The notes: generated by a model from the letters alone, not told the origin. DNA of 32,416 nucleotides from Candidatus Alistipes equi (GCA_018065435.1 JAGHTK010000022.1:1-32416); one strand, 5' to 3'. Shown: positions 8,440-17,224, counted from the first letter of the stretch. Numbers and translations are program-made.

Positions 8440-8461
8440 ATAAGAAATAAGAGTAATTTTG
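8431..8461 (+). promoter_or_regulatory. Promoter of the GH2-like gene
   Basis: TTTT (8431-8434), a 19-base spacer and TAATTTTG (8454-8461) fit the Bacteroidetes promoter with one mismatch. The start codon at 8483 follows 21 bases after the -7 box. Confidence 0.6.
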
Positions 8462-8482
8462 TCGATGTAAATTTACAAAAAT

Positions 8483-9745
8483 ATGAGATTACTCTTCTCT
8501 GTTATATTCTCTTTTGCGTCTATATGCATCTGTTTTGCACAAGATGCTGAAACATCATCCGGTATGGAATTGCCACGAACGCTGCTCAATCCAAGAAGTT
8601 CATTTTCTTCCCCTTCTTCAAAATATATTGTACGTCTTTCAATGACGAAGAATGGCGCCAATCAGGCGTCGGGCTCTTTCGTGAGAAGTGTTGAACATCT
8701 TAATCGTCAGGTACTATTACGCGTAAAACCAATAAATACGCCATACGAGGTTCTTTTGAATGAAAAGCCGATTGGTAGAAATATGTGCGGCGTGCTTCCG
8801 GCAGAATTTAATATTACCAAGTCTGTGAAGGATGGTAAGAATGTTGTAAGTATCATTCCTCTGCCTACGCATCCTTCAAATGAAATCTACAGGGAATCCA
8901 TTTCGAAACCTACCGAGGCGGAAATACATTTTGTACCTACAATGCGAATTAGGGACATTTTCTCCACCACACGTCTTAACGATTCAAAAGATGCTGTCGT
9001 AAGCTTTGGAATTATCATGAAAAGTGAGGCTCTAAATCAGAAAATAGCTTCTTTAACGTATACACTCAAATGTGGCGATAGGGTACTTCACAAGGGAACA
9101 GATGATATGATGCTTTCAATGCGTGCCGAGGATACAGTGAGATTTTCCACTATCGTTCCAAGGGAGTACTTATGGAATGTTTCTTCGACGAATATTCTTA
9201 CACTTGAGGTTGAAAGCAAATTGGAGATGAGACCTGCAGAGTATGTTGTATATCGGACTGGAATTCATGAAACAAAAATTGTAGCGTCGAAACTTTATTT
9301 CAATGGAGAACCTTGCGAAATACATGCGGCCGATTATGATAGAAATAAACCTCTTGATGAACATCTAAAGGATGGACGCAATGCTATTGTTTTAAGAATG
9401 GGAATTGATACTGAAGCAGTTCTTACCGAATGTGATAATAAGGGTGTTTTTGTTGTTCTTACATCTCCTATAAATACGTACTCATTTTCATCATCCATAA
9501 AACTTGGAGGCAATCCTTCAAACGACCTTTTTTGGCTGGGTACATATCTTGAACGTAACGAACGAATGTATCGTATCTTTAGATCTCACCCATGTATCGT
9601 AGCATACAATCTAGCATCGGGTTCAACCAATGGGATTTGTGTCTACGAGTCCTATCTTCTTATGAAGAATATGGAACAATATGTTCCTATTATCTACGAA
9701 AGCGCTGTAAGAGAATGGGCTTCGGATGATATTAGCATTAGATAG
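8483..9745 (+). CDS. Exported GH2-like protein lacking catalytic residues
   Basis: A 420-residue exported protein (signal peptide to about CICFAQ, residues 15-20). The layout resembles glycoside hydrolase family 2: a sugar-binding-like beta domain (about 50-150), an immunoglobulin-like domain (about 155-265), and the start of the TIM barrel from KLYFNGEPCEIHAADYD (about 275). A stretch like RxxHPxIxxWSLGNE of GH2 is present as RSHPCIVAYNLASGS (367-381). Here the acid/base Glu position is Gly380 and the preceding Asn is Ser379. The protein stops shortly after, so the half-barrel carrying the nucleophile Glu is absent. No continuation lies downstream. I infer a non-catalytic binding protein or a fixed truncation. 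The GH2 relation is by motif order only. Confidence 0.6.
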   Translation: MRLLFSVIFSFASICICFAQDAETSSGMELPRTLLNPRSSFSSPSSKYIVRLSMTKNGANQASGSFVRSVEHLNRQVLLRVKPINTPYEVLLNEKPIGRNMCGVLPAEFNITKSVKDGKNVVSIIPLPTHPSNEIYRESISKPTEAEIHFVPTMRIRDIFSTTRLNDSKDAVVSFGIIMKSEALNQKIASLTYTLKCGDRVLHKGTDDMMLSMRAEDTVRFSTIVPREYLWNVSSTNILTLEVESKLEMRPAEYVVYRTGIHETKIVASKLYFNGEPCEIHAADYDRNKPLDEHLKDGRNAIVLRMGIDTEAVLTECDNKGVFVVLTSPINTYSFSSSIKLGGNPSNDLFWLGTYLERNERMYRIFRSHPCIVAYNLASGSTNGICVYESYLLMKNMEQYVPIIYESAVREWASDDISIR

Positions 9746-9818
9746 AGAATTCTTTTAAGTACTCATTAAACGATATTCTTTCTGAAGGAAGCTTCCAAAT
9801 TATATAGACGAAGTTTCT

Positions 9819-11648
9819 CTAGGATGGAATAATGAATCCATTTGCACGCATGATTTTTTGGAATTCTTTCATATTATTCGTTGGAATTAGTATGCGGTAA
9901 TCTTCGGCCATTATTATCATGCTGCGTATTTCGGGATTGTTCCTTATGATATTGATGATTTTGTCTTTTGGCGATGTGATTTTGTATATTTTGTACGATT
10001 CACTGTTCTCATGTATCATAAAGTTGCAACGTTGTTTAAGCTCTTCAAAGAACTCTTGCCAAAGTGGAGGAATGTCGTTGCAGATGTAATTTTGAAAATA
10101 CGTGATTTTATCTTCGACCGATTTAAGATTTTTGCAGTTGTTCAAAAAAGAAGAGTAATCTGTGAGATATCTGTCCTTACCTATTTTGACTGCGACTTCG
10201 TTAAGCAAGGCTTCATATGGGCTGTTTGGATCTAATGTGCGAACAATTAATCTATTACTGTCTAATTCAAACGTTTTTGATGTGTCAATCTGTGTTATTG
10301 TGTATTCTTTTGTAAGACCTACTACATATTTTCCAAGGTTTGTAAGTCTAGCAGCCTTAATGTGCTCGCATGGACATGAATTCTTTGTGCTGGTGTCATA
10401 GGCAATTTCTACAATACCCAATCCGTATAAAGCATATGCTGATGCACGAATCATTTCTGTGTCTATTTGCTCATGTTGTTTCCCTATATGGATGAATTCT
10501 TCTATTATATCGTTGCGCAAAGAACAATCTTCGAAGAATTGAGCAGTGAGAAATGATCCGCACTCAATCTTATCAAGAAGGTAATTATATGATAGAAAGC
10601 TCAATGCATTAAGGTCAACCCAATTGCTTTTAGCAATCTTTAGTGCATCTATCAGTGCCTTACCATAGTTGCCTCTTATGTTATGGTCATCTATCTTGTT
10701 AGCTCTAAAACCTTTGATATGTGGAAGCAACGCAGGTAATAAAAGAGACGCATATCCGTCTGTGATGTATTCTGATGCATCTTTTATTACTTTATGGACT
10801 TCTGCTTTCGGCTTATCCTTTATTGCATAATATAATGATGGAAGAATGTACTGACCTAAGGATACTTTGTATACACCATTCAAAGACTCTGAAATTGCTT
10901 CATCTATTTTTAGCGTTTTCATTGTCTTAGATGCAACATTATAAGCAATCTTTAATTTGTTGGGCTCTATTTGTTTTGTCTTAACTAAATTTTTTATGAC
11001 GGGAAATGAGGCTGTTATTATGTGTTCGGTACTTGCAGTATGAAGCTTGTTGTTGATTGACTCAAGTATCCATGAAGAAGGATTACTTTTTTCTGGTAGG
11101 CACGTTTGAACATAAACGCTCCTTAGCATATCAGGAATTTTTACAAATATTCCATAAGGCTCAGTGTTGTCGTATGTTCGATTTCTGAACATAATATAGA
11201 GTGAAAAAATAGGTTTGAGCATGTCGTATATTCCCCACCCCCTTTTTTCCTTAACAATTAAATTGTTAATTCCGGCCTGCTTAAATTCATCTATGGATAC
11301 ATACCCTTGCTCAACAATCATTTTGATTGCTTTTCTTGTTGGCTTGTCCATTAGACTTAATATTATATTAAGATTTTCTTTACATGCGTGGATAAGCGTA
11401 CAAAGTTTTATGGCATTATAATTATAATATGAATATCGCTCCTCTTTTGGAATATAATCGCTTGTTTGTTCTTTCTTTCCTTCGGCAGTGACAGTAAAAT
11501 TTGTGCCTATAAGTTCTATTATGGCATTTGCATAACGTATATGAGCATCTCTATTGTAAAAATCAGTTATGCTAGATTTTAGTTCATTGAATCTAGCATT
11601 TGATGGTATTTGAAAGGAAATAGTATTTGATGAATCGTGTTTTGCCAT
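9819..11648 (-). CDS. Uncharacterised protein paired with a SNF2 ATPase
   Basis: A 609-residue protein without signal peptide or membrane segments, rich in Lys, Ile and Asn and apparently mostly alpha-helical. I do not recognise the family. Around residues 400-445 the pattern RASAYALYGLGIVEIAYD followed by RLTNLGKYVVG looks like the last helix and wing of a winged-helix domain, as seen in proteins that bind DNA or partner with helicases. The gene starts 2 bases after the stop of the SNF2 ATPase gene, so the two almost certainly share a transcript and probably a function. I infer an accessory subunit that recruits or controls the ATPase. No catalytic motif is visible. Confidence 0.6.
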   Translation of the reverse strand: MAKHDSSNTISFQIPSNARFNELKSSITDFYNRDAHIRYANAIIELIGTNFTVTAEGKKEQTSDYIPKEERYSYYNYNAIKLCTLIHACKENLNIILSLMDKPTRKAIKMIVEQGYVSIDEFKQAGINNLIVKEKRGWGIYDMLKPIFSLYIMFRNRTYDNTEPYGIFVKIPDMLRSVYVQTCLPEKSNPSSWILESINNKLHTASTEHIITASFPVIKNLVKTKQIEPNKLKIAYNVASKTMKTLKIDEAISESLNGVYKVSLGQYILPSLYYAIKDKPKAEVHKVIKDASEYITDGYASLLLPALLPHIKGFRANKIDDHNIRGNYGKALIDALKIAKSNWVDLNALSFLSYNYLLDKIECGSFLTAQFFEDCSLRNDIIEEFIHIGKQHEQIDTEMIRASAYALYGLGIVEIAYDTSTKNSCPCEHIKAARLTNLGKYVVGLTKEYTITQIDTSKTFELDSNRLIVRTLDPNSPYEALLNEVAVKIGKDRYLTDYSSFLNNCKNLKSVEDKITYFQNYICNDIPPLWQEFFEELKQRCNFMIHENSESYKIYKITSPKDKIINIIRNNPEIRSMIIMAEDYRILIPTNNMKEFQKIMRANGFIIPS

Positions 11649-11650
11649 GC

Positions 11651-14452
11651 CTATCCTAAAATAAAGTTAATATCTTCTTCTGTAAGTATTTTGCTGCCAG
11701 ATATGTCAGTACTCATTAGGTTGTCAACGAGATCTGATTTCTTTTCTTGCAATAGCCTAATTTTTTCCTCAATTGTTCCACGTGTTACAATAGAAAATGA
11801 TAGAACGCTATTTTTCTGTCCGATGCGGTGAAGGCGACTTATTGCCTGTTCTTCTGCTGCCTTGTTCCACCATGGCTCGACAATAAACACAACATCTGCG
11901 CTCGTTAGGTTGAGTCCTACACCTCCTGTCTTTAGGGTCATAAGTAAAACCTTGCACGTTCTGTCGTTCTGAAAACGGTTTACAATGCTCTCTCTATCCC
12001 TTGTTGCTCCTGTCATTGTTAGGTAGTCAATACCCATATCTTCTAGATATGTCCCTGTTATTTCAATTCCGGCTATGAAATTAAAGAATACTACTACTTT
12101 ATGACCATTTAGTGTGGCATCTTGAATGTTTTCGCAAAGCGTAGGAATTTTTGAAGACTTGATAGTTCCATCACTTAGACTTTCGGGAACGGAGGCTATG
12201 CGCCTTAATTCAGTTAGAGCCTGAAGAACGAGGAACTGTGATTTTGAAACTCCATCCTTGGCAATAGACTCATGTATCTGCTCTTGGTACTTTTTTCGCT
12301 TAATTTCGTAGAACCTAGCATGTTCGGGTTCCATATCTATGTATGTGGTCTGATCTGTGCGGTCAGGAAGTTCGTTCAAGACGTTCTGCTTAAGTCTTCT
12401 CATCATGAAAGGAAAAATCTTATGACGTAACTCAGTCATAGCTTCATCGTCGTTTTCCTTTTGTATAGGAGTTGCATATTTTGCGTTAAACTCCTCCTCG
12501 CTTCCGAACATTGCAGGATTAAGAAATCTAAAAAGTGAATACAATTCTCCAAGATTGTTCTCGATTGGAGTTCCACTTAACGCGAGCTTGTGTTGACACT
12601 TCAGCAAATAAACAGCATGTGTTATCTGAGCAGTAATATTTTTGATATTCTGCGATTCGTCCAGAATAACATATAGGAATTCTTCTTTAGAAAACTTTTC
12701 AATGTCATTTCTTACCATTGCATAGGTCGTAAGAATAATTTGGCTTCGAAGTGATTCTTGCAAATCTCGATTAATGCCGTAGTATGTCGATACATGCAAA
12801 TGTGGAGCAAAGCGTTTTAATTCTGCTTCCCAGTTGAAAAGAAGGCTTCGAGGCATAACAATGAGCGATGGCTTTTTTTCTTTTGGATAAATGGTCGTAA
12901 GAACTGCTATTGTCTGCACTGTCTTTCCTAGTCCCATATCATCTGCAAGACATCCTCCCATCTTGTTTTTTCTTAAGTAATCTATCCATTTTACGCCTTC
13001 GACTTGATAAGGGCGTAGTTCAGCCTTAAATTTTGTTTTCGATAGTGATAAGTCTTTTAATGAGTTGAATCCGGAATAAAACTCTCTACTTCTTTTGAAT
13101 GCTCCTTCGTTAGGAACTTCTGAAAGCAGTTTCTCAATTTCAGGAATATCGAAGAATGAAATTTTAAGTTTATTGTTCTTCCCTCCTTTTGAAACGAGCC
13201 TTTGCAGTTTTTTTACATAATTACTATCGATAATGGCTCTATCTCCGTTTGAAAGCTGAATGTATCGGTTGCGCTCATATTGCGAAAGAAAGTCTTTTAT
13301 GGTGAAGGTCTCGCCATCTACATTTAAGTTTCCGCTACCTTCGAGGAAATCTATTCCATATGAAACATCAAGTTTTAAGGATGGACGTGTGTGACGAATC
13401 TTAAACTTTTGTAGGTTTTCTATTCCGAATATCCGAAAGCGTCGTACAATTTCAGCCATGTCTCGTAAAAGAAATTTTTCTGCAGTATTAGATGGTACGA
13501 TAAAAAAGTTGCCATCAATGAAAATCTCTTTTGCGTCATTTTTATTAGCAGATGCACTGACTAGCGATTTTTTCAAATACGAAATATTGTCATAAATATC
13601 AGTATACGAAATTTGATGGATTACTAGTTCATCTGCAGATGAAAATTCTGATAAATATGTTGGTCCGAAATCTTCAACAAACTCGAGGCTGAAGCCGTTA
13701 ATGGAATTTGATACATGAAAGAATAGCGCATTGTCTGAGTCTACTTTATCAACAACAAGTGCTGGCTCTGAAATTACGGGTGTGTCCGAAAATATGGCTT
13801 CCTTATCATTGTATGCGACGGATACGTTGCTGAAATTTGAAAGGAATATGGATGTCAACATTCCCATTTGATTTTTGGGTAATGTAGAGCAAAAACAATT
13901 AAGTTTTAAATAGTTGTTTCCAATAGGCTCGACGTTAACGAGTTTATTATCAATAATTGCAATGCTCTCGTCAATCATCTTAAACTCGGATTCTTGTTTG
14001 CTGTTTGTGCAGGAATCCAAAAGAACAAGTGTTGGAGTAGAATAGATATTTTCCTCGCTTGAAAACATTTTCAATACAACTTGGTACCTTAAGGATGATG
14101 GATAAATTGGCGAAAGAGATGCTGTTGAAATGTTGCTACACTGACATAATGTGGAGGCTAGATAGGGATGCTTGTCAAAATATATTCTCTCTGAATCACT
14201 ATCCCAACTAATTTCATTTGATGACTCCTTCTTAGCATCATTAATGGCCTTTAACATATGATATGTCTCTGCGCTATAAAGACGATAGTCTGTGTCAATG
14301 TCATTTCCTGCTTGATCGCAAACTCTTAAGAATGCTCTTTGATAAGAGTCGAATTCTATTATAAATAGCAGTCCTTCAACGGCTTTGCCATGAGGCGCTG
14401 CTGATTTTTGTTCGGTTTTAAAACTGCTCAGATGTGAAAATAAATCGTTCAT
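11651..14452 (-). CDS. SNF2-family DNA translocase (helicase superfamily 2)
   Basis: A 933-residue SNF2 ATPase. The C-terminal half has all motor motifs: Walker A DDMGLGKT with Lys510, Walker B LDESQ (597-601, Ser in place of the more common Ala), SGTPIEN (626-632), and motifs V-VI in TLKTGGVGLNLTSAD (839-853) and ISRLHRIGQ (871-879). Before the motor, residues about 370-450 resemble the bacterial SNF2-associated domain (for example IQLSNGDRAIIDSN). The first 350 or so residues are not recognisable. Such enzymes move along double-stranded DNA and displace or remodel bound proteins; RapA is the best-known bacterial relative. The next gene begins 2 bases downstream. No methylase, nuclease or phospholipase of a known defence system (DISARM, for example) adjoins it. 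Confidence 0.9.
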   Translation of the reverse strand: MNDLFSHLSSFKTEQKSAAPHGKAVEGLLFIIEFDSYQRAFLRVCDQAGNDIDTDYRLYSAETYHMLKAINDAKKESSNEISWDSDSERIYFDKHPYLASTLCQCSNISTASLSPIYPSSLRYQVVLKMFSSEENIYSTPTLVLLDSCTNSKQESEFKMIDESIAIIDNKLVNVEPIGNNYLKLNCFCSTLPKNQMGMLTSIFLSNFSNVSVAYNDKEAIFSDTPVISEPALVVDKVDSDNALFFHVSNSINGFSLEFVEDFGPTYLSEFSSADELVIHQISYTDIYDNISYLKKSLVSASANKNDAKEIFIDGNFFIVPSNTAEKFLLRDMAEIVRRFRIFGIENLQKFKIRHTRPSLKLDVSYGIDFLEGSGNLNVDGETFTIKDFLSQYERNRYIQLSNGDRAIIDSNYVKKLQRLVSKGGKNNKLKISFFDIPEIEKLLSEVPNEGAFKRSREFYSGFNSLKDLSLSKTKFKAELRPYQVEGVKWIDYLRKNKMGGCLADDMGLGKTVQTIAVLTTIYPKEKKPSLIVMPRSLLFNWEAELKRFAPHLHVSTYYGINRDLQESLRSQIILTTYAMVRNDIEKFSKEEFLYVILDESQNIKNITAQITHAVYLLKCQHKLALSGTPIENNLGELYSLFRFLNPAMFGSEEEFNAKYATPIQKENDDEAMTELRHKIFPFMMRRLKQNVLNELPDRTDQTTYIDMEPEHARFYEIKRKKYQEQIHESIAKDGVSKSQFLVLQALTELRRIASVPESLSDGTIKSSKIPTLCENIQDATLNGHKVVVFFNFIAGIEITGTYLEDMGIDYLTMTGATRDRESIVNRFQNDRTCKVLLMTLKTGGVGLNLTSADVVFIVEPWWNKAAEEQAISRLHRIGQKNSVLSFSIVTRGTIEEKIRLLQEKKSDLVDNLMSTDISGSKILTEEDINFILG

Positions 14453-14593
14453 TAACTCAAGTTTCGCTGGGCTCTTTGCGAGGTTAAAATTGTTATTAAA
14501 AATTTATCATAAAAAGGTTATTGCCCAGATAATGCTTTGATTATCGCTAAACTTTGTGCTAGGCATGAATTAGCAAGTCCCTTTAACCTAATA

Positions 14594-14624
14594 CAAAAAT
14601 ATACAAACGCAAGTAAACTACAAT
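14594..14624 (-). promoter_or_regulatory. Candidate promoter of the SNF2 operon
   Basis: On the minus strand ATTG (14621-14624), a 19-base spacer and TATTTTTG (14594-14601) fit the consensus with one mismatch. It would give a leader of about 135 bases. Confidence 0.45.
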
Positions 14625-14716
14625 GCACATTTTTGTACAACAACTCTTGAGTCCACTTTAAAAGTCCACATCCCTCTATTATTTGTTAATTTTCCGTTGG
14701 CCATATTCTGTACTGA

Positions 14717-14902
14717 GCATTTTTTGACCTCTACAGCGAATGCAGGAAAGTATCCGGTGTCTACAGAAGTGATAACGGTGCCATTCACTATGCCAACTTG
14801 CAATCACTTGTACAGACCTGCAGAAATGATGGGGATCAAAATTACTACAAGACATTCGTGAAACTATTCCAACACACCAAAATCATACAAGAAATCTCGT
14901 AG
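14717..14902 (+). pseudogene. Transposase-like C-terminal remnant (possibly IS66)
   Basis: A 61-codon open stretch on the plus strand follows an in-frame stop and ends in TAG. Its residues include SDNGAIHYANLQSLVQTCRN, then a YYKTFVKLF block. This resembles the end of IS66-family transposases, where a small-residue/SL..TC motif precedes a Tyr-rich helix. There is no start codon and no upstream homology in any frame I checked. The following hairpin at 14926 would be its terminator. I am unsure of the family. Confidence 0.35.
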
Positions 14903-14925
14903 GACTACGATGTGGATCAAATTTT

Positions 14926-14971
14926 AATGCCACCTTCCAGTATCATTTGCTGAGAGGATGGCATTTTTTTG
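14926..14971 (+). terminator. Terminator downstream of the remnant
   Basis: AATGCCA (14926-14932) pairs with TGGCATT (14959-14965); with a mismatch bridged, further pairs extend the stem inward. Seven Ts in all (14964-14970) end the structure. It serves no intact plus-strand gene, consistent with loss of one. Confidence 0.65.
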
Positions 14972-15283
14972 TGACAGGGGGCTGAATAGTTACCTGAATG
15001 TAAAACTAAATTGGAAGGAATGTTATAAATTACGTCTTGAATCGCTTTTAGAAGGTAAAGTATATTCGTTTGCAGCACGGCTGGACGTGATTCAGATGTC
15101 GGAGCCCCCTTGTCTCCTGTAATCAACAATGATATAGTCAATGACTTTCAGGGAAAAGATCGGATTCCCGATAAGGAGGAAATCAGCTTTCTGTGTATCA
15201 GGCAATGTAGCAGCGAAGTAGTTTACCGATATGTCTATGGTATGAACGTGGCATACCTGCGGTTCGACAAATCTCGGGCATAG
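14958..15283 (+). pseudogene. Unrecognised decayed reading frame
   Basis: Two open stretches in different frames read as one protein interrupted by a frameshift near 15085-15105. The first runs from 14958 to 15122 and contains NWKECYKLRLESLLEGKVYS. The second is open from about 15059 to the TAG at 15281-15283 and contains DVGAPLSPVINNDIV and YRYVYGMNVAYLRF. The composition looks coding, and the hand-over falls where both frames read a shared Asp-Val. I do not recognise the family. It could also be chance, since the minus strand carries open frames here too. Confidence 0.3.
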
Positions 15284-15290
15284 CTGCGCT

Positions 15291-16559
15291 TTATTTGGAT
15301 AGAGCACCTATTGTATTGCCCTGATACAGATGGCTATAAGTGCCATCTCCATCGCGCGGTACCTGCAAATCCAGTTTGACGCCTTTCTGGAACAATAGCA
15401 CAAAATCTGAACCGCCCATATCGAACCATCCCATAGGGTCACCCTTCTTGACCTCAGTTCCCGGATGAAGATTGTTCTCGAAATTGACAGATGACACCTG
15501 TGACATGCCAATTGGCAGTAGCGCCACAAGCCCGAACTCAGGGGTTTCAAGAATAATCCGTCCGCGAGTCTCAATCATCTGCCATCCCGGCGTTTCGCAT
15601 TCAAGAATGTAATTACCACTCTCCTTGTCCCAGATGGTAATTCCACCGGCAGCATCGTCGCCGGCAATAACTTCAATCTCTTTGATGGTTCCTGCCAAAG
15701 GGAAATGGTAACGGTGGTAATCATTCACATTAAGAAATGTATGGAAAAGTGTTCCACCCGCGAAAGCATCTCTGTATTTGGATGTCTCTCCCACAAGTTC
15801 TCTGACCGAAACAACACGTGCAGACTTTATTACAGCGCCCTCGTGGTGTATCAAATTTGAATTATCGCCTATTGCCCATACTCCCTGGGGCTTTGAGTCT
15901 GCCGGTGAGACTAGAATGCTGTTATCTTTGGCAGAACTGACCGGACGCACCTCGGGAGAAGAGAGATAACGATGGAAGAAATCGTTGAAACTGTGCCATT
16001 TGGACGGAGACTCGTACCATCCTTTGTTCATATTGAATTTGCTGTCGGCCGCTATAGCTTCATAGCAGTCATCATTCCAGCTCTCGGGCGTGCTGAGAAA
16101 TTTACCCCAGGTCTTGGCATACTCGATGAGCCAGCTGCGGATTGGCTCGTGGTACTGAAGGGACGGATAGTAATAGCCCTTATCTTTAAGTTTGTCCAGC
16201 GGTTGATCAAAGACGAAGTATGCATAGCATAAACTCTGGTCAAGTTTATTGAACAGAGTACGGCCAACAGGCTGATTTATAACCTCCCACGGCAGGCACT
16301 TGCCCGACCACTCTATGAAGTCATAATATTGCTCAAGTGTCTGGCCGGGATTGGTCTCTGGATCGGGATTTATGGCCTTTGCCTTCTCTATGCTCTCAAC
16401 CATCATTGCCTTCAACCCGGGGTCCTGGTCCAGCATTCCGATGAAAGACTTTGTCAATTCAGAATACTCCTTAGCTTCTTTTGAAGAGGAAATGTTGCCA
16501 CAAGCACATAAAAAAAGTGACAACGCAATAAGCAGAATGCTTGCAAATCTATTTTTCAT
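15291..16559 (-). CDS. PsiD-like phosphatidylserine decarboxylase family lipoprotein
   Basis: A 422-residue lipoprotein (lipobox LCAC, Cys20) of the pyruvoyl-dependent phosphatidylserine decarboxylase superfamily (PF02666). The core motifs are SPADSK (Asp221), NVNDYHRYHFPLAGT with His282 and His285, and MGGSDFVLLF (381-390). Self-cleavage between Gly383 and Ser384 would give the pyruvoyl group. The N-terminal half (about 35-205) has a WGKFLSTPES block (151-160) and FNDFFHRYL (191-199), matching the PF12588-type domain found in PsiD-like, non-classical members that decarboxylate amino acids such as tryptophan rather than phospholipids. The substrate here is unknown. A lipid anchor is unusual, since ordinary Psd is an inner membrane enzyme. 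It has its own promoter and looks more G+C-rich than its neighbours. Confidence 0.85.
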   Translation of the reverse strand: MKNRFASILLIALSLFLCACGNISSSKEAKEYSELTKSFIGMLDQDPGLKAMMVESIEKAKAINPDPETNPGQTLEQYYDFIEWSGKCLPWEVINQPVGRTLFNKLDQSLCYAYFVFDQPLDKLKDKGYYYPSLQYHEPIRSWLIEYAKTWGKFLSTPESWNDDCYEAIAADSKFNMNKGWYESPSKWHSFNDFFHRYLSSPEVRPVSSAKDNSILVSPADSKPQGVWAIGDNSNLIHHEGAVIKSARVVSVRELVGETSKYRDAFAGGTLFHTFLNVNDYHRYHFPLAGTIKEIEVIAGDDAAGGITIWDKESGNYILECETPGWQMIETRGRIILETPEFGLVALLPIGMSQVSSVNFENNLHPGTEVKKGDPMGWFDMGGSDFVLLFQKGVKLDLQVPRDGDGTYSHLYQGNTIGALSK

Positions 16560-16594
16560 AATATAAAGGTAACGTTTTTTATTTTCGCAGTGTT

Positions 16595-16626
16595 AAAAAG
16601 TATTCCTTCCAAGACTACTCCACAAA
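16595..16626 (-). promoter_or_regulatory. Promoter of the PsiD-like gene
   Basis: On the minus strand TTTG (16623-16626), a 20-base spacer and TACTTTTT (16595-16602) match the consensus with one mismatch in the last base. The start codon lies 36 bases after the -7 box. Confidence 0.6.
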
Positions 16627-16661
16627 TATACTTCAATTCCACAACATCACGAACATATTGC

Positions 16662-16687
16662 AAAAAATCCGGACCATAATGCCCGGA
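16662..16687 (-). terminator. Candidate terminator of a decayed minus-strand gene
   Basis: TCCGG/CCGGA (16683-16687 with 16668-16672) forms a 5-bp stem, followed on the minus strand by six Ts. It lies about 55 bases beyond the stop of the antitoxin-like remnant, which it would have served. Confidence 0.45.
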
Positions 16688-16742
16688 CAAAACGTACATC
16701 GGTATGGAATGTTATAGAATATGTTTGGATTGTCCACATCAA

Positions 16743-16890
16743 CTACAAGACGCGTACACTGACTTTTCTTCCGACTCCCCGGAATACTTTCACCAGAGTT
16801 GACAACTGAATGCAGTAAGCAAATTTACATCGAACTCAGCCTTTGGGTTTCCGTTTTCGCTCAGCTCTTTTTGAAAATTTTAATCAACTT
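16743..16890 (-). pseudogene. Remnant of a HigA-like antitoxin (helix-turn-helix regulator)
   Basis: Reading the minus strand, one frame gives KELSENGNPKAEFDVNLLTA. A second frame continues as LSTLVKVFRGVGRKVSVRVL and ends in TAG at 16743. The second part matches the usual ending of HigA/Xre-type antitoxins (a TL.KVFRA.G..VS pattern). The frame change and the missing N-terminal half mark it as broken. No toxin gene is visible beside it. The call rests on a short motif. Confidence 0.3.
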
Positions 16891-16972
16891 TCTATAAGCA
16901 AAACGTATTCGGCCTTGAAAAAGAATTTTGGTGCGTAACTTCAGAAAAAATATGTGATAATATTCCGAAAAA

Positions 16973-17003
16973 TTTGTTTGTATTTAATTTCTTTATATCT
17001 TTG
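16973..17003 (+). promoter_or_regulatory. Promoter of the tRNA-Lys gene
   Basis: TTTG (16973-16976), a 19-base spacer and TATCTTTG (16996-17003) match the Bacteroidetes consensus perfectly. The mature tRNA starts 27 bases after the -7 box. Confidence 0.8.
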
Positions 17004-17029
17004 CAGTCGCAAATCGAAAAGGATTTGAT

Positions 17030-17102
17030 GCCTCTTTAGCTCAGTTGGTAGAGCACGACACTCTTAATGTTGGGGTCCAGGGTTCGAGCCCCTGAGGGGG
17101 TA
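17030..17102 (+). tRNA. tRNA-Lys (anticodon CUU)
   Basis: A full cloverleaf of 73 bases can be drawn. The acceptor GCCTCTT pairs with AGGGGGT with wobbles. The D stem is GCTC/GAGC and the anticodon stem CGACA/TGTTG. The loop is CTCTTAA with anticodon CTT, the variable loop GGGTC, and the T arm CAGGG-TTCGAGC-CCCTG. The discriminator is A. CCA is not encoded. It reads AAG codons. Confidence 0.95.
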
Positions 17103-17109
17103 CAAAGTT

Positions 17110-17153
17110 AAAACACATATATTGCTAAGTGATAGTGATGTATGTGTTTTTTT
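17110..17153 (+). terminator. Terminator of the tRNA-Lys transcript
   Basis: AAAACACATA (17110-17119) pairs perfectly with TATGTGTTTT (17141-17150), followed by more Ts. It begins 8 bases after the tRNA. Confidence 0.8.
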
Positions 17154-17224
17154 CTTATACTATCAGCCAAAACGAATTCAAAATGTCATTTTTTTTGTCA
17201 TTTGCAATTTTGTTTTTGAAAAAT

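Noticed and set aside
9780..9815. GGAAGCTTCC palindrome between convergent genes
   Set aside because: No T-run follows on either strand; a 10-base palindrome is not enough for a terminator.
9819..14452. DISARM or other named defence island
   Set aside because: The SNF2 ATPase alone is not diagnostic, and no methylase, phospholipase-D or helper genes of known systems are adjacent.
17030..17102. Integration site in tRNA-Lys
   Set aside because: I could not find a second copy of the tRNA 3' end in the window, nor an integrase.
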